From Pholiota molesta (taxonomy: Eukaryota; Basidiomycota; Agaricomycetes; Agaricales; Strophariaceae), in contig JACGCK010000054.1 in assembly GCA_014925825.1 (NCBI GenBank), forward strand, positions 186,001 through 250,000: a stretch of DNA of 64,000 nt, given 5' to 3'. The notes below the pieces were generated by a model. The model ran no database searches and was not told the origin of the DNA. It was given only the letters and a program-made list of their open reading frames with translations. Both the position numbers and the translations under genes were made by a program. This document shows, piece by piece, positions 45,452-56,992 of this stretch (positions are counted from its first letter, which is position 1; each line of letters begins with the position of its first letter).

Positions 45452-46690
45452 TCATACCCTCGCCTTAGTCTCAGCAAGTGCTTTTTGAACAGCTTCCAAC
45501 ACCCTTGGATGTACATCCTTGCCAGCTGCAATGACGCCGTAATTTTCTCCCAGCGTGCGCCCGAGGCCAAAGTCCAGCGGCTCGCCCCTCGAGTCCGTCA
45601 CCACACCTCCAGCCTCCTCGACCAGGATCTGCCCAGGCGCATGGTCCCAGATCTTCTCCCGGTAGCCCACCCCGTCGGCATGCGGAGGTACGCGCCGCCC
45701 TCCCCGCGCGCGAGACAGCCGTACTTCGCCTGGCTGTCCATGCGCGTCGGCGGGCGCGTGATGCCCAGCAGCGCCGACACACGGTCGTTGAAGGAGTGCG
45801 AGGAGTGCGCGGCCTCGACGGATTCGAGGAAGTTGAGCGTCTCGGGGGCAGATGTGGGGATGCGGACGGGCTTAGGGTCGCCGCCCGCGAGCGTGAGCTG
45901 CTGTGCGCCCTGCCCGCGCACGGCGGTGAAGATGCATCCGGTGCCCTGCTCTGGGTGTGCGGGGTCGATGGGAGGTTCGGGCACCCGATGACGCCGACTT
46001 GCACGACCGCGTCGACGATGAGCGAGAGGCAGACGGCGTATTGTTCGCCGCGGAGGAAGCCCTTCGTGCCGTCGATGGGATCGATCGTCCACATGCCTAT
46101 GATGTAAATCAGATAAAGCGATGAATAGGGACTTGCATGCCTGCAGGATTGAGGTACTGACGTCCAACGCGACCGCCTGGGTGGTTTCCTCGATCGATGG
46201 CATCGAGCAGCTCTGCATCCGATTGTTCTGTTCCAGGACCGATATGCCACGTCGGGCTGTCGCCTAATCCAAGTGGGGCGGTGAGCGCTGTGTTTGCGAG
46301 GGCGACGATTCGGTCCTTCATCTCCTTGCCCGATTCAGCGCGCAGCTCAGCCGCGTCCTCTTCACCCACAATCGGGTCTTCTGGAAATGCGCGAAGTAAG
46401 ATGGAGCTGATCACTGCCTGTGCAGCATAGTCTCCCACTAAGACCATAATCAGATGATTCCTCACAGAAAAATCTGTTTACTGACCCGTAACAGGCGACT
46501 TATCGCCCTTGGTGAGAGTTTCGTTCTTGACCAGGGTGTTGAAGACAGAAGACGTGAGCTGGCAGGCACGGCGCACAGCAGCGACGGCTACCTGCTCTTC
46601 TATGGCGTATAGCTGGGACATATGGAGGGAATGGAGGGAACGATGGAGGACGCGGAAGACATTGCGCATCGTATTGGGCGGGAAATACAT
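45452..46690 (-). CDS. HAL2: 3'(2'),5'-bisphosphate nucleotidase (HAL2/MET22 type)
   Basis: Mg-dependent, Li/Na-sensitive phosphatase that converts 3'-phosphoadenosine 5'-phosphate to AMP in sulfate assimilation. Motifs of the inositol-monophosphatase fold in order: KGDKSPVTVGDYAAQ, the metal-binding Glu pair in VGEEDAAELR, WTIDPIDGTKGFLRG, and the C-terminal WDHAPGQILVEEAGG. The longest frame starts at 46690; an internal ATG at 46621 (MSQLYAIEEQ) matches most homologues better, while the extra 23 residues are Arg/His-rich and could be a leader or untranslated. Between YLRMPTG and GYREKIWDH the frame slips by one base at the CCCC at 45670-45673 (minus-strand GGGG); one more G would join them. 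Otherwise the gene is whole and well conserved, so a sequencing deletion is likely. Shares a 121-bp promoter region with PLC. Confidence 0.93.
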
Positions 46691-46811
46691 TTATCTGCTA
46701 AAATAACATACTTGGCAACCCCGATTTGGAGTTAGCATATGTCGTCCATTGTGACGGATTCTTGGCCTCGTTTCTCCATCTCTCCCTTTTGTCATATTCT
46801 AGGGCCAGAAA
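46691..46811. promoter_or_regulatory. Bidirectional promoter region HAL2 / PLC
   Basis: Only 121 bp separate the two divergent start codons (190 bp if HAL2 starts at 46621). Both promoters must lie here or overlap the 5' ends, so the pair may be co-regulated. Confidence 0.6.
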
Positions 46812-48691
46812 ATGTCCACCGAAGATCTCCACGAATTCCAGTTTCACACACATCACAACTTTGAGCTGCCAACCGATGAGACTGTCAGAATCAGCCCGGA
46901 GATTCTCCAGGTTATTTCAGAGGTCGATGAGGTAATTTACGTTGTCTGCGTTTTATTTCCGACCATCATGCTCAGACCTATCTACAGCCTTTGGAAGCAC
47001 TTATCAGGCGCCCTATTGTCCAGCCACCGCCAGTGGATGATAGCTTGCCTCTGACCCACTACTTTGTATCGTAGGTTACACCACCCAGTCCTTCATTTGC
47101 GTTATCTTACCATTGATCGAACGTTGATCGAACGTGATTTTGAAGGTCTTCGCATAACACATACCTTTTGTCGCGACAGCTTATCGGCAAATCCTCTGCT
47201 GCGTCGTATACCCATGTATTGAGTCGGAACGGTCGATGCGTCGGTGAGTCGAAGCTGAATCACATCAACCAATTCTAACATTCATGTACAGAAATTGATG
47301 TGTGGCCTTCATCCAAAGGCTTGGTCGTGACGCACGGACATACCTTTAGCAAGGGTGTGTCTTTCACGTCTGTCTGTGAAGCCATTGGTGAATCCGTTAC
47401 GCCCGATTGCTGGCCTGTGTTCGTCAGTCTCGAGTGTCATGTGGACATCGAAGGTCAACAAGAGCTCGTCAAGCAGATGCTAGAGATATGGGGCGATAAA
47501 CTGGTAAAAGGAGAGGTCGAAGAAACAACGGAGGAAGGAATTTACGTGTCTCCTGCGGCGCTAAAAGGCAGGATTGTCCTCATGGTATGAACTTACTCTT
47601 TTTCTGGATGAGCTACAAAATCATCGATGACAATTAGGTTGAATACTACCCACCTCCCGCAACAGGAACAGGGGAGAACCAACTCGACCACGAATCCTCG
47701 TCATCTGGCGTGTCTGAAGAAGACGACGACTCAACGCTTTCCTGGCCGGGACGCCGCAGGAAGAAATACCGCGCGAAGATATCCGACGAGCTCGCCGAGC
47801 TCGGCTATTACGCCCGCAGCATGAAGCCCGCCAAGGGCTGGCTGTCCGACGGCCCCTGACCACGCCCAAGCACATCCTCATCAACATCTCCGAGTCCGGG
47901 TGCCTCCGCCTGCTGCCCGCCTCCCTGCGCGAGCTCATCGCGCATAGCACGCGCCACCTGCGCCGGATATTCCCTAAGGGCACGCGCATCGGCTCGAGCA
48001 ACTTCGACCCATCGTTGTTCTGGCGGAATGGGAGCCAGGTCGCGAGTCTAAATTGGCAGGTGTACGACCGCGGCATGCAGATCAACGAGGCTATGTTCGT
48101 GGGCACGCCTGGTTGGGTCCTCAAACCCCACTACATGCGTGCGCCGGGTGGCCAGTCCGGAGGGAGGGAAAAGACGGTTGGAGAGGTTGTTGGTGTCAGC
48201 TCTTGTATGGCAACTGGTTGCATCTCATTCATCTTTGTTGAAACTTTATTTTATTTTAGTACCCGCACCGAATGGCAAAGCCGGAAAGACTTTCTCGTCG
48301 TATATCCGCGCCCAGCTCTTCCATGCAAATGGCGACATTGTCTGGCAGTCAAAGACAGTAAAGGCGCATCACTCTTTGGATACAGGCGCAGACATCCTCT
48401 GGCAAGAACGTTTTGAATGGGAATATGAAACTGATGAATTAGCATTCCTGAGGTGCGTCTGTCTCTACGTTATTTAAACGCAGCGTCACTCAAGAAATAT
48501 TCTGCGCGTGTCCCTTTAGGTTGATCATCTTTGAGGACGAATTCGGGAAAGACGACCAGATAGTCGTGTTCTGTGCGAAGCTTGACAGTATCGTACAAGG
48601 CCAGTGGGCACTCGTCCGTATGATGGATATGAAGGGCAAAAATTCCGGCGCTACGCTTCTAGTCCGCTTTACAGCTACTAGAACGCAGTGA
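46812..48691 (+). CDS. PLC1: Phosphoinositide-specific phospholipase C (X, Y and C2 domains)
   Basis: Hydrolyses PIP2 to IP3 and diacylglycerol at the membrane. ATG at 46812 ([10 protein letters not shown]); stop at 48691. The X domain begins [16 protein letters not shown] with the first catalytic His (the intron ends near 47140), continues with CVEIDVW and the second His in VTHGHTFS, and ends near LKGRIVLM. A short acidic linker (SEEDDDS) follows, then the Y domain ([38 protein letters not shown]) and a C2 domain ([20 protein letters not shown]). No PH domain and at most a vestigial EF-hand, as in short fungal PLCs. Between KGWLSDG and [12 protein letters not shown] the frame slips at the CCCC at 47853; one added C restores it. 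The gene looks functional apart from this. Confidence 0.93.
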
Positions 48692-49005
48692 GGCCAAGCC
48701 TAGAGCATATTTTCCCTCAAGCCAGCCGATGGTGCCAATCTAATGCATAATGACCTATGATTATAGTAAAACTCAGATGCACGAATACCTATAGTCTTGG
48801 GTGGCATTGCAGAAGCTGGCCAGCCTGAGCAGTGCAGAATCAAGTGTAATTTCGGAGATTGAAACGAGAAGAAAAAGCCTGGAACAAAGACATACAAAAT
48901 TCTACTAGAAGACCTATACGCATGGGTGATTTCAACGAACACGATTGCTCCCCTTCACAGTCCCAAATCCGCAAGCTCCCGGAGGTCCCCCTAATATCCT
49001 TCGTC

Positions 49006-50414
49006 TCATAAGCCTCCCACTGTTTGCGACAGCGGCCGGAAATCCCGCTTCGGCTCACCCAGGAATGCTCGCAAGTCCCGCTCCATCCACTTATCCTCCC
49101 ACTCAAGGGTCAGGTACATGGGGTACGTCGCCTCGCGCCAGAAGAAGGCCGTGTCGACAGGCTTTGGGGTGCTCATCTTGCCACCAGAATGAATGAAGGT
49201 GGCCAAGAACTCAACCCGCTCGTTAGGGAATGCCTTGCGGAACGCGACCGCCTTGTCGCGGATCAGCGTTGTGACTTTCTCGATGGTGGGACGGTCGTTC
49301 CGGAAGACGAAGGAGCTGTAGATGCTGTAGCTCTTGTTGGTTGGGAACGCTTTGATTGTTTCCTCAGACCAGTGCGCGACGAGCGTCTCATGAAGGAACC
49401 GCGTTGACTTCTCGGGCAGCGAGCGGCGCTTGAGCTGCTTGGCGAGTTCCGGGTGCTTGATGTACTGGTCAATGGTGGCGTCAAAATCGTCCTTGCCGCC
49501 GTCAAAGTACGTGAGGAATCGCACGCCGTTGCCCGAGCTCAGTCGGAGCTCGCAGATCCATGTGCTGTCAACCGTGATGCGCTCGGGTCAGTCGGTGGTG
49601 TAGAATTCATTCATCGTTGACATGAAGTTTTCCTGTTCGAACAGTTCGGGCTCATTCTTGCTGGCGAACCACTGGTAGCGTCCAGCGACCACGATGCCGC
49701 CCGGCGCCCGCAATTGCTTGACCGCTAGCTTCATCTCCACCACAACGCCAAAGTTGCCGCCCCCGGCGCCGCACAGCGCCCAGAACAGGCGGCCCTCTTT
49801 GGAACTGCGACTATCAGAGTCCTTGACCGTGAGCAGCTTTAATTGCTGTCCGCTGTAACAATTGTGATCCCCTTGATGGTGTCGCTGCCCATACCTATGC
49901 TGCGCGAGAACGGCCCAAGCCCGCCGCCTAAGAGGAACCCGCCCACGCCCACGAAGGGGCAGCGGCCGCCATTGATAACGAAGCCTTCGTGTTGTCCGTA
50001 GACATATGACCCCACTGGCAGCCAGCACCGAAGGTTATCGTCTTGGAAGCCATGTCGAGTTTGGTCTTGTTCATCCGGCGCAGGTCGAGCGACACATCTT
50101 CGAACGCCGTCGAGTGGCCCGCGTACGAGTGGCCACCGCATTTAATCGTGAGCACGAGCTTTTGTGCCCGAGCCTGCTGGATGATTGCCTGTACGTGTGC
50201 GGGCGTCTCGGGCTGCAGCACAAACTGGGGCCGTGTAAAGCGGTAGAGCAGGTTGGGCGTCGCGACGGAACGCTCGTACTCCTCTTCTCCACGTTCGAAC
50301 ACCGGAATTCTGTCCTTTTTGAACCTCCGGATGGCTCTGCTCATTGTATCAAGATCACAAAAAGAGGGCAGTGAAGAGTTGAAACTTACTGGGGCCTGAG
50401 TTGGTCGTAGTCAT
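49006..50414 (-). pseudogene. Berberine-bridge-type FAD oxidoreductase, disrupted
   Basis: Secreted or cytosolic BBE-like enzymes oxidise alcohols or sugars with a covalently bound FAD. Recognisable parts: RFTRPQFVLQPETPAHVQ, the FAD His in KCGGHSYAGHS, GAGCQWG, the second part GFVINGGRCPFVGVGGFLLG, LFWALCGAGGGNFGVVVEM, and the substrate domain. The frame shifts near the CCCC at 50010, shifts again near 49844, and meets an in-frame stop (minus-strand TGA at 49588-49590) where a Trp codon is expected. The usual C-terminal YYG...W motif is not found before the stop at 49006. An ATG at 50414 may open a first small exon; the conserved part starts at 50344. No signal peptide is visible. The two shifts could be sequencing errors, but the stop and lost C-terminus favour a pseudogene. 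Confidence 0.8.
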
Positions 50415-50690
50415 ACTTTTCTCTTATTTTACTAGAAACAAATACCATGAGCTTGTTTGCACAACTAAACGTTCAACCTGTTCAACCCCATTCAAGTTTA
50501 ATCTAAATCGTTTAAGTATTGTCATTTGAAAATTGAGACGATTGGCCGCCGCCGCTGGCGTCGAATTTTGACCTAGTTATAGACCTTGCTCTTTTTCCAT
50601 ATGACTTTCGCATCTACCTTGATCGTTCCAACTTCAGGCTTGAGCTTGAGCAGGCTTGCCTAAAGCCTCAGGCCTTGTTCAACGTGCAAT

Positions 50691-51403
50691 AGGGGAGCTC
50701 AGAGCGCGGCTCTAAGCAACGCTTATCCGCTTATTTGGGTAAGCGGCACTAAGCCCCATGTAACACCGTGATTGCTATTTCAGGCCGCACATCAGATCAG
50801 CCATCAATGCAAAGGCGGTGGCAATTCCGCATCAACGGCCGTGCGTCGGCATGTTTTGGCCCCCCTTCAACAAATCTGCACCTTCATGCATCGCAAAAAT
50901 TGGCATAATTCTATCATGATCCTTTATTACAAGAATACCATAATTATAACCTCATGAAGTTCAGTCTATTCAGACATGGTCATACCGGCTTCGTGAGGAT
51001 TGCGTGAGGCCTGACGGCATGCGCCTTGCATCTTGAAAGTCCGAGCCGTCACAGCCGCGAGTGCCCAATTTCATTAGAACACAGTTAGGGTTTATTTTTT
51101 GGGCACGCAAAGAATTTGGGGACATATTATAAGCTTCAATTATGTTATTCGAATTTACAGAGCTTCTATTGAGCTGCCTTGCCATTGTATGCATACTTCG
51201 AGACTTCGGGAGCGGCGTCATCCTACGGACTCCTAACATTTTAAAATAGAACTCAGCTGCTCGCGCCGCAGGTTAGCCAATGTGGCAGTGACGGACGCCT
51301 TTCCAAAACCGTCAGGTCGAGCCACGTGGATTGATGTGACTGACTGTGACTGCTTAGAGATAAACGAATATGCGTTGCTTAGGTAGGCGCTCTGAGCTCC
51401 CCT
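50691..51403. mobile_element. 713-bp TIR element (MITE-like)
   Basis: The ends are inverted: AGGGGAGCTCAGAGCGC (50691-50707) pairs with the right end at 51387-51403, and after five mismatched bases a further TAAGCAACGC pairs. The flanking AAT on both sides could be a 3-bp duplication, as made by PIF/Harbinger or CACTA elements. No transposase inside. It fills most of the gap between the oxidase pseudogene and the next F-box gene. Confidence 0.65.
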
Positions 51404-51546
51404 AATATCAGTCAACATCGACTCAACATCAACTCTACTAAGTAATGTTTGGACCAATTATTTTGATTGGCTGTGGGCGCATCATAAACAACCGACAAAC
51501 AATGCTTTTTTTTCTGTCTCGGTCCAATTGAACTCTTCATACAAAC

Positions 51547-52848
51547 ATGCCGCATGCCCCGCTACCAATCGAACTCATAGAAATCATTGTCGACAATGTG
51601 GCTCATGAGCACGGAAGCGACGTCCAAGCGACCCTGAAGAACTGCGCTCTTGCTTGTTGGTCGTTCCTTCCGATCTGCAGAAAGCATCTGTTTGCATCGA
51701 TAGCTCTATGCTTTAGCCTACCTCGCCAGAGCCGGAGGGTAAAACACCTCGTAACCTTGCTGCGAAGTTCGCCTGAAATTGCCGACTACACCCGCCATCT
51801 CCGTCTCAATCTTTCACCCAAGGTACAACCACTGCCGACGGAATTAAAGTTGTTCACCAGGTTGGACACGTATACGCTGTCGCTCGATATAAGGTCCATT
51901 AAACCCATGGAACCCCCCTACATTGATTTCGACGACATGGCGGTGCAGACCAAGGAGATCTTGCTTCGCCCTATATTGACACTCAAAACACTCGAGTTAA
52001 ATTTGGTCGCAAACTTCCCCTTTTACGAACTTCTGCGATACTGCCCAAACATTCGCCAATTAGACCTTGGGAATGTTGCTGCCGACAAAATCTTGATTCC
52101 TACAGAAGCATTGCCTCTAAATCCAATTAAAATTGAGAAATTTTCCTCGCACACTGCTGCTACAGATTCTCAGGCAATGGCGATACGAAAACTCTTCGAA
52201 CTGCAGCAATCCAATGGCCAACCAGTTATCGACTTTTCAGGTCTGAAGCACTGGGACATTAATTATACCGATAGTGAAGAGTGGAAATCGCTTCAAGCAA
52301 TGCTCCTTCCGAGATCAAATCAACTTACGACAATCGTACTCACGGCAGGCAAGCATCACAAATTACATGCCTTTAACTCCCAATGAACCCAGTATCACTG
52401 ATAGTGAATGTCTTTAGATTCACACGAATGCCATTTGCGTGGCCTGGGACAACTGCTACTTCCATCCGCAAAAAATCTCAAAAAAATCAGCATTTACGCC
52501 GATATCCTAGCGCCTGAACACGATCCCCTTTGTGGTCTCTGCGAAGAGCTTGAGATCCTTGGAAATCAGTCGAATGTGTTAGAAACGCTGATCTACCACC
52601 TGACTGTCTATCCTGACTCGGAATGCAGCACCGGAGATGACTGGGGAAAACTGGATCAAGTCATCGACAAATTTCCATGGCCAATGTTGAAGACGATCCA
52701 GCTCAACATCGATTTCACAACGTTCTGTGGCAGACCGTTGGAGATCGTCGATTTCAGAAGAAGGTTGGACGCCTTGCCTGAAAAGCAACTTCCAAAACTT
52801 TTTACGAAGTCAAGAAAAGATCTCGGTTTTCGATTTTCCGTCCTATAA
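51547..52848 (+). CDS. F-box-like protein with a GC-AG intron
   Basis: About 410-residue protein. ATG at 51547 (MPHAPLPIEL). F-box-like start LPIELIEIIVDNVAHEH, then CALACWSFLPICRKHLFASI, then leucine-rich segments (LRYCPNIRQLDLGN). The first frame stops at 52386, but exon 2 continues the family pattern (LGQLLLPSAKNLKKISIYAD). They join exactly if the intron runs 52349-52417 (69 nt), with donor GCAAGC and acceptor TTTAG; no GT donor is available nearby. Stop at 52848. Probable SCF adaptor; substrate unknown. Confidence 0.78.
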
Positions 52849-53123
52849 GCGAAGACACCAGAGCCAAAACTTGCCAATCCTGATCGACTTAATCACAGTT
52901 ATACCCCTCCTTCATCTTACTACGAACAAATGTCATGAATGACTTTCCACAATTTTGCTCTTCCTCTCTTTATTTCTTTGTGGACGCTCCTGACCTCATG
53001 ATGCTTGCGTTAAATGCCAAAACTTTGTACTTCCTCATTGCAAGCCAATGGGGTTTCAGATCTCAGATCTCAGAGGTAACGAGAAAAAGATACAAGAGCA
53101 TAGAATGATAGTAATCGAGTCAA

Positions 53124-54495
53124 TCACCTCAACTCCGCCAGCTTCCCTCCAGCAGCCTTCTCCACACCCGCATACATCTTTTTCACCAGCTCTTCCTGTC
53201 GCCCACCGTCTCCATCAACATTACCCACCATGAACTCGGCCACGAACTTAGCCACAAATTCTTCTCCGACTTCACAAAAGGCCCGGGCCCCCCAGCGCCA
53301 TTCATACGTCCTCCCCTCGTCGAGGTCTTCAGCCTGAGTGCGCAGGCGCTTCATGCCACCGCCTTTCTTTCCCTTCTTCCCTGCTGCCTCGCCACCAACT
53401 TGATATCGGTCGAGATAGCCCTGTCTGATTAGATTGCTGAGATATGAATCAAGATTCAGGGAACGAGTTGTTGCGGAAGCGCTATGCTGGACAGGAAGTA
53501 CGTTTGGGTTACTTGGTAAATGGAGGGTCTGCAGGTAACGACGAAGATCCACTAAAAATGGAAGCGTACAATTCAATGCTTAGCATAGGGAAAAAATAAA
53601 TTGGCGCACCATCCGATATCGCTCGTCCGCTCACTAGAACCAGTGCTAAGATGACATAGAGTATTCCCACAGAGCCGATTTGGTCAGCTTTGCTCCATGA
53701 AATGAGGCTTCCATAATATTTGGGTGGACGCTCTGCGTCGTCGTCGGACTCATCCCCTTCATCCCCAGAGTAGACCTGGGAAGGGAAAAGCGTAGCTTGA
53801 TCCCCAGCCTCTTCCTCTAAAATGTCTCCCTCTGTTTGAGCAGCGCGGTCGATGAGGACGGGATCCAGAGTTGAACGCAGGATATAGGTCTTTGATCCAA
53901 GCGCGTTGGCTAAGGATCGAACGACGGCTGTTAGCAATCGACTTCTTTCATCATTTAGTCAGGTGTTAACCTTTTTTCTTTATGGTAGTGGCGATCTGGG
54001 TTTCGTTCGGCTCATCATCGCCGTCCTTGTCCAATCCTGCGCGCGAAGGAAGCTCAACAAGCTCCATGCCAAACGTGTCGCGTAGTTTAGCCTGAGCCAT
54101 TTCGAAGACTGTATTGAAAGCTCGAGTGTTCCCCAAGACTAAATTTACCATATAAGCTTCGTTTGAGACGCTATGACGCGAGATGGAGCACCTTTCTTGT
54201 TGATATCTTCTCGTCTTATAACAGCGCGTTTGTGTTCCATAAAAAGAGCAAGGCGGACAAGGTCATTGGCTTGACGCGTCAATCCCTGCTACGCTTCAGT
54301 CTTATTGGAGTTAATAAATTCCAAAGTACTCACTGTGGCACCCTCGTCCATATCCATAGCCTCGTCCTCATCCACCTGCTCTTCAACCTCCTCTTCCTCT
54401 TCTTCCACAACCGCAGCGCGCCTGCCCCGAGCCCTCTGTGTTTGGGTGGGTCTCTGAGATTGGGATGGCCCAGGTCTTGCGCTCGAACGGCCCAT
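53124..54495 (-). CDS. NSE3: NSE3/MAGE-domain subunit of the Smc5-6 complex
   Basis: Nuclear protein that, with Nse1 and Nse4, forms the DNA-binding and ubiquitin-ligase part of the Smc5-6 genome-stability complex. ATG at 54495 (MGRSSARPGP). An N-terminal acidic stretch (EEEEEEVEEQVDEDEA) is followed by the MAGE homology: ANDLVRLALFMEHKRAVIRR, NTVFEMAQAKLRDTFGMELV, KTYILRSTLDPVLI, ADQIGSVGILYVILALVLVS, DSYLSNLIRQGYLDRYQVG and YEWRWGARAFCEVGEEFV. It ends with a charged tail at 53124. Six exons join in frame across consensus introns. An acidic low-complexity insert (GDEGDESDDDAE) splits the MAGE domain. The gene is intact. Assignment rests on the order and content of these blocks. Confidence 0.92.
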
Positions 54496-54739
54496 GTTGG
54501 AATCGTATGTTAGAAAAAGTTGGTGCTGGAAGGTGCAAGGAAAACTGAAAGGGCTTCTTTGTTAGAAAGGGCGTGACGCGTACTGTGACAGAACGTGACG
54601 AGACGCGAAACACGTGAAGGTAAATTACAATTGCCTTATATGGGCAGATCAATTAATACAGGAAAATACAAACGCGTCTACTTCGCTGTCCCTTGAAAAA
54701 GATAGCTCACAAATATCCCTCGTACAGTAGAAGCCACTA

Positions 54740-55920
54740 CTAGAAGGTCTCAACCGTCTGTGTTATTTTCACTCCCCCGAGGTAAGGCATGGCACTTTCT
54801 CTGTTGTCAGCCGCAACTCCCCGGGCAAGAATGATCTTCGTCTTTCTTGCTGACTCCTCTTCGTACCTCCGCGTTTGAGATGAGATATAAACTCTGCATG
54901 TAGCGGCATTAAAAATAGTAAGGTTGACCGGCAGAAGGACGATTCTTGCAGTGATCGATGTTCCTAAGAGAAACAGGATCAAAGTCATCAGTTGTAAGAG
55001 CACCGTTGACCTAGAGAATGATTTAGCGTCAAATGGAGGGTAAGAATGGTTACGCATACAGATAGAGCCATTGTTCTTCTTGGAGAAGGCCAACAGATAT
55101 AACCGTGGTGAAGTTCGCTGTGACAAACTTCCCTACACCATGACTAGTGCTGGCATCTGTCCAGTGGCACGTCTCCACCAGTCGAGCGGCGATAAACATG
55201 AAAACAAGCGAGGTGTCAAGCAGAAGTCCAATGAGGAAAGTTGACACGTAAGGCGGAATATCTGGGGAAGCCGTACAGTGCTTCGTCGCTCCAACGGTTG
55301 TTCCAGTGAGCCCAGGGAATAGCGTTGTACTGCCGCCGACCACACATATCCAGAGGAGTCCAAATATGGCCGCGATGTACTTGTCATTCAAAAATACCGT
55401 ACGGATGCGATAATAGGAGAGTAGGGCTGTGAGGGAGATAGAAATAAGATACAAGGCAGCGGCGGCCTTCAAAACTTGGTTACAGGTTCCCAAAGGAGCG
55501 GCTAATGAATGATTAGAGGGCTATGGGTAGTGAATCTTTCTTGACCTCACTTTGAAAAACGAGGGTTGCTGCGATGTATGCAAATATAAAAACTCTTGAG
55601 GGATATAAAGCTTAGAATAATCTCGGATGGTAAGTAAAGAAGCTTACCTCGATAGCGCATAAGTATAATTTTGAGGCCGTTGCCTTTTAAACGAGCGAAG
55701 GATGCGTATATCGTTCCGTGAACGCGTAGTTATCTCCCATAAAAAAATCTAACGCTAGCTATTAGCCGCAAAGCGGAAAGAAATCGCTAAGATTGCGATT
55801 CCCACTCACTGCAAGAGATCCAACTGTAAAGAATGCGGGGACTAACGTCTCGCTTGATCCACTACTCCAGACGAGCGAGGAGGTATGATCACCACTCCCG
55901 GTGGCGGTCGAAGGATCCAT
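54740..55920 (-). CDS. Basidiomycete polytopic membrane protein, unknown function
   Basis: Putative six- or seven-helix membrane protein of a lineage-specific family. ATG at 55920 (MDPSTATGSG). Hydrophobic segments include VFIFAYIAATLVF, ALYLISISLTALLSYY, YIAAIFGLLWICVVGG, STFLIGLLLDTSLVFMFIAA and STVLLQLMTLILFLLGTS. The loop TLFPGLTGTTVGATKHC carries a Cys of the kind that often pairs in these proteins. The C-terminal tail is short and basic, ending at 54740. Exons are small with consensus introns and no frame breaks. No catalytic motif is visible. It is not obviously homologous to the membrane protein at 41726 beyond general topology. Confidence 0.75.
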
Positions 55921-55960
55921 GATGGGTGGCGGGAGACTTGATGAACTTCCTGCGAGGCAG

Positions 55961-55968
55961 TATATATA
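55961..55968 (-). promoter_or_regulatory. TATA box of the 54740-55920 gene
   Basis: TATATATA (same on both strands) about 41 bp upstream of the start codon, in a GC-balanced context; a likely core promoter element. Confidence 0.6.
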
Positions 55969-55989
55969 CGATGTCCCAGGTTGCTATAC

Positions 55990-56992
55990 TGCGATCATGC
56001 ATGGTCGGATATAATCTGCCCAAAAGCTGAGGGTACTCTAGAATCATGATTGGAACCAGTAAATGGGATGAACTTTCCCTGAATACGACCGGGCTAAAAA
56101 TAATCAGTCCTCAATACCCAGCCTACGAACAAGCTTTGATTGGTATGAAAGGCATATAATTTGGAAGTCATGCTAAGTTGCTAGTACTTTCCGCATTCAC
56201 GTAGAAGCCAGCCACGCTGCCACTACGTGAGAATTGGAACCGAGAGCACCAAATTTTGACTGATACATAGTTATTAGTGTTTATAGTTTTCAAGAGAAAA
56301 TAAGCTATCATTTTAAAGATAGAGGAGAGACAACACCGTGATGTAGAGCTGTGGGTTTCTTTGATCGGAAGATGATATAAACACACAGGTTATTAGTTAC
56401 TTGTAGTGATCATGATTAGTCGAGCAATTCCATAATCAGCGGACTACCCCATGCTCTTTCAAAACCTCTCTTCTTCGAGCTGGGAGCTCTGAAGCCGAGA
56501 ATTCCTTAGACGTGGTTATCTCGAGCACACATGATATCAAAGTGATTCCTTGGAATGTTCCATAAATGTGACGTTCTGAGAATTCCCTAGTCTCCCGTAG
56601 GCAGACTCTGGAATGCGGCTGATGATAAAGTCGATCCTGCAAGCTAAGTAGATTCTATTTGAATCCACGCGAGCTGGCGATCTCCCAGTTGCTGGTGGGC
56701 AGGGGTAGTCAAGGGGTTGTCAAGGGGTGATGGAGGTGCATCGCTTTTAGGCATCAGCGGAGCGCCAACGATGCGATCATGGTGTTTCCCACGGGCGTCA
56801 ATGTCCATGTGCGGCGGCGGTGCCGCTGTTCGAAGTTTGAACATCTCTTTCCTGTACCGCCAGCATACCCTCGTTCAACATACCTTTTCCTTGTAATCTT
56901 TGATACCCTCCGGCTTCCTCTAACACTCGTTATTTCATCGAAACACACATTGTTCTTCTGTATTACTACTTCACAACGTCTGCGTCATAGCA
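55990..56992. other. Intergenic region with a short dispersed repeat
   Basis: No gene recognised. Bases 56586-56608 are identical to 31363-31385, and the neighbouring bases share further words, so both are ends of a common decayed repeat. Confidence 0.55.

Noticed and set aside
45471..46250. Long third-frame open frame antiparallel or parallel to HAL2
   Set aside because: GC-rich shadow; the HAL2 motifs are in the other frames.
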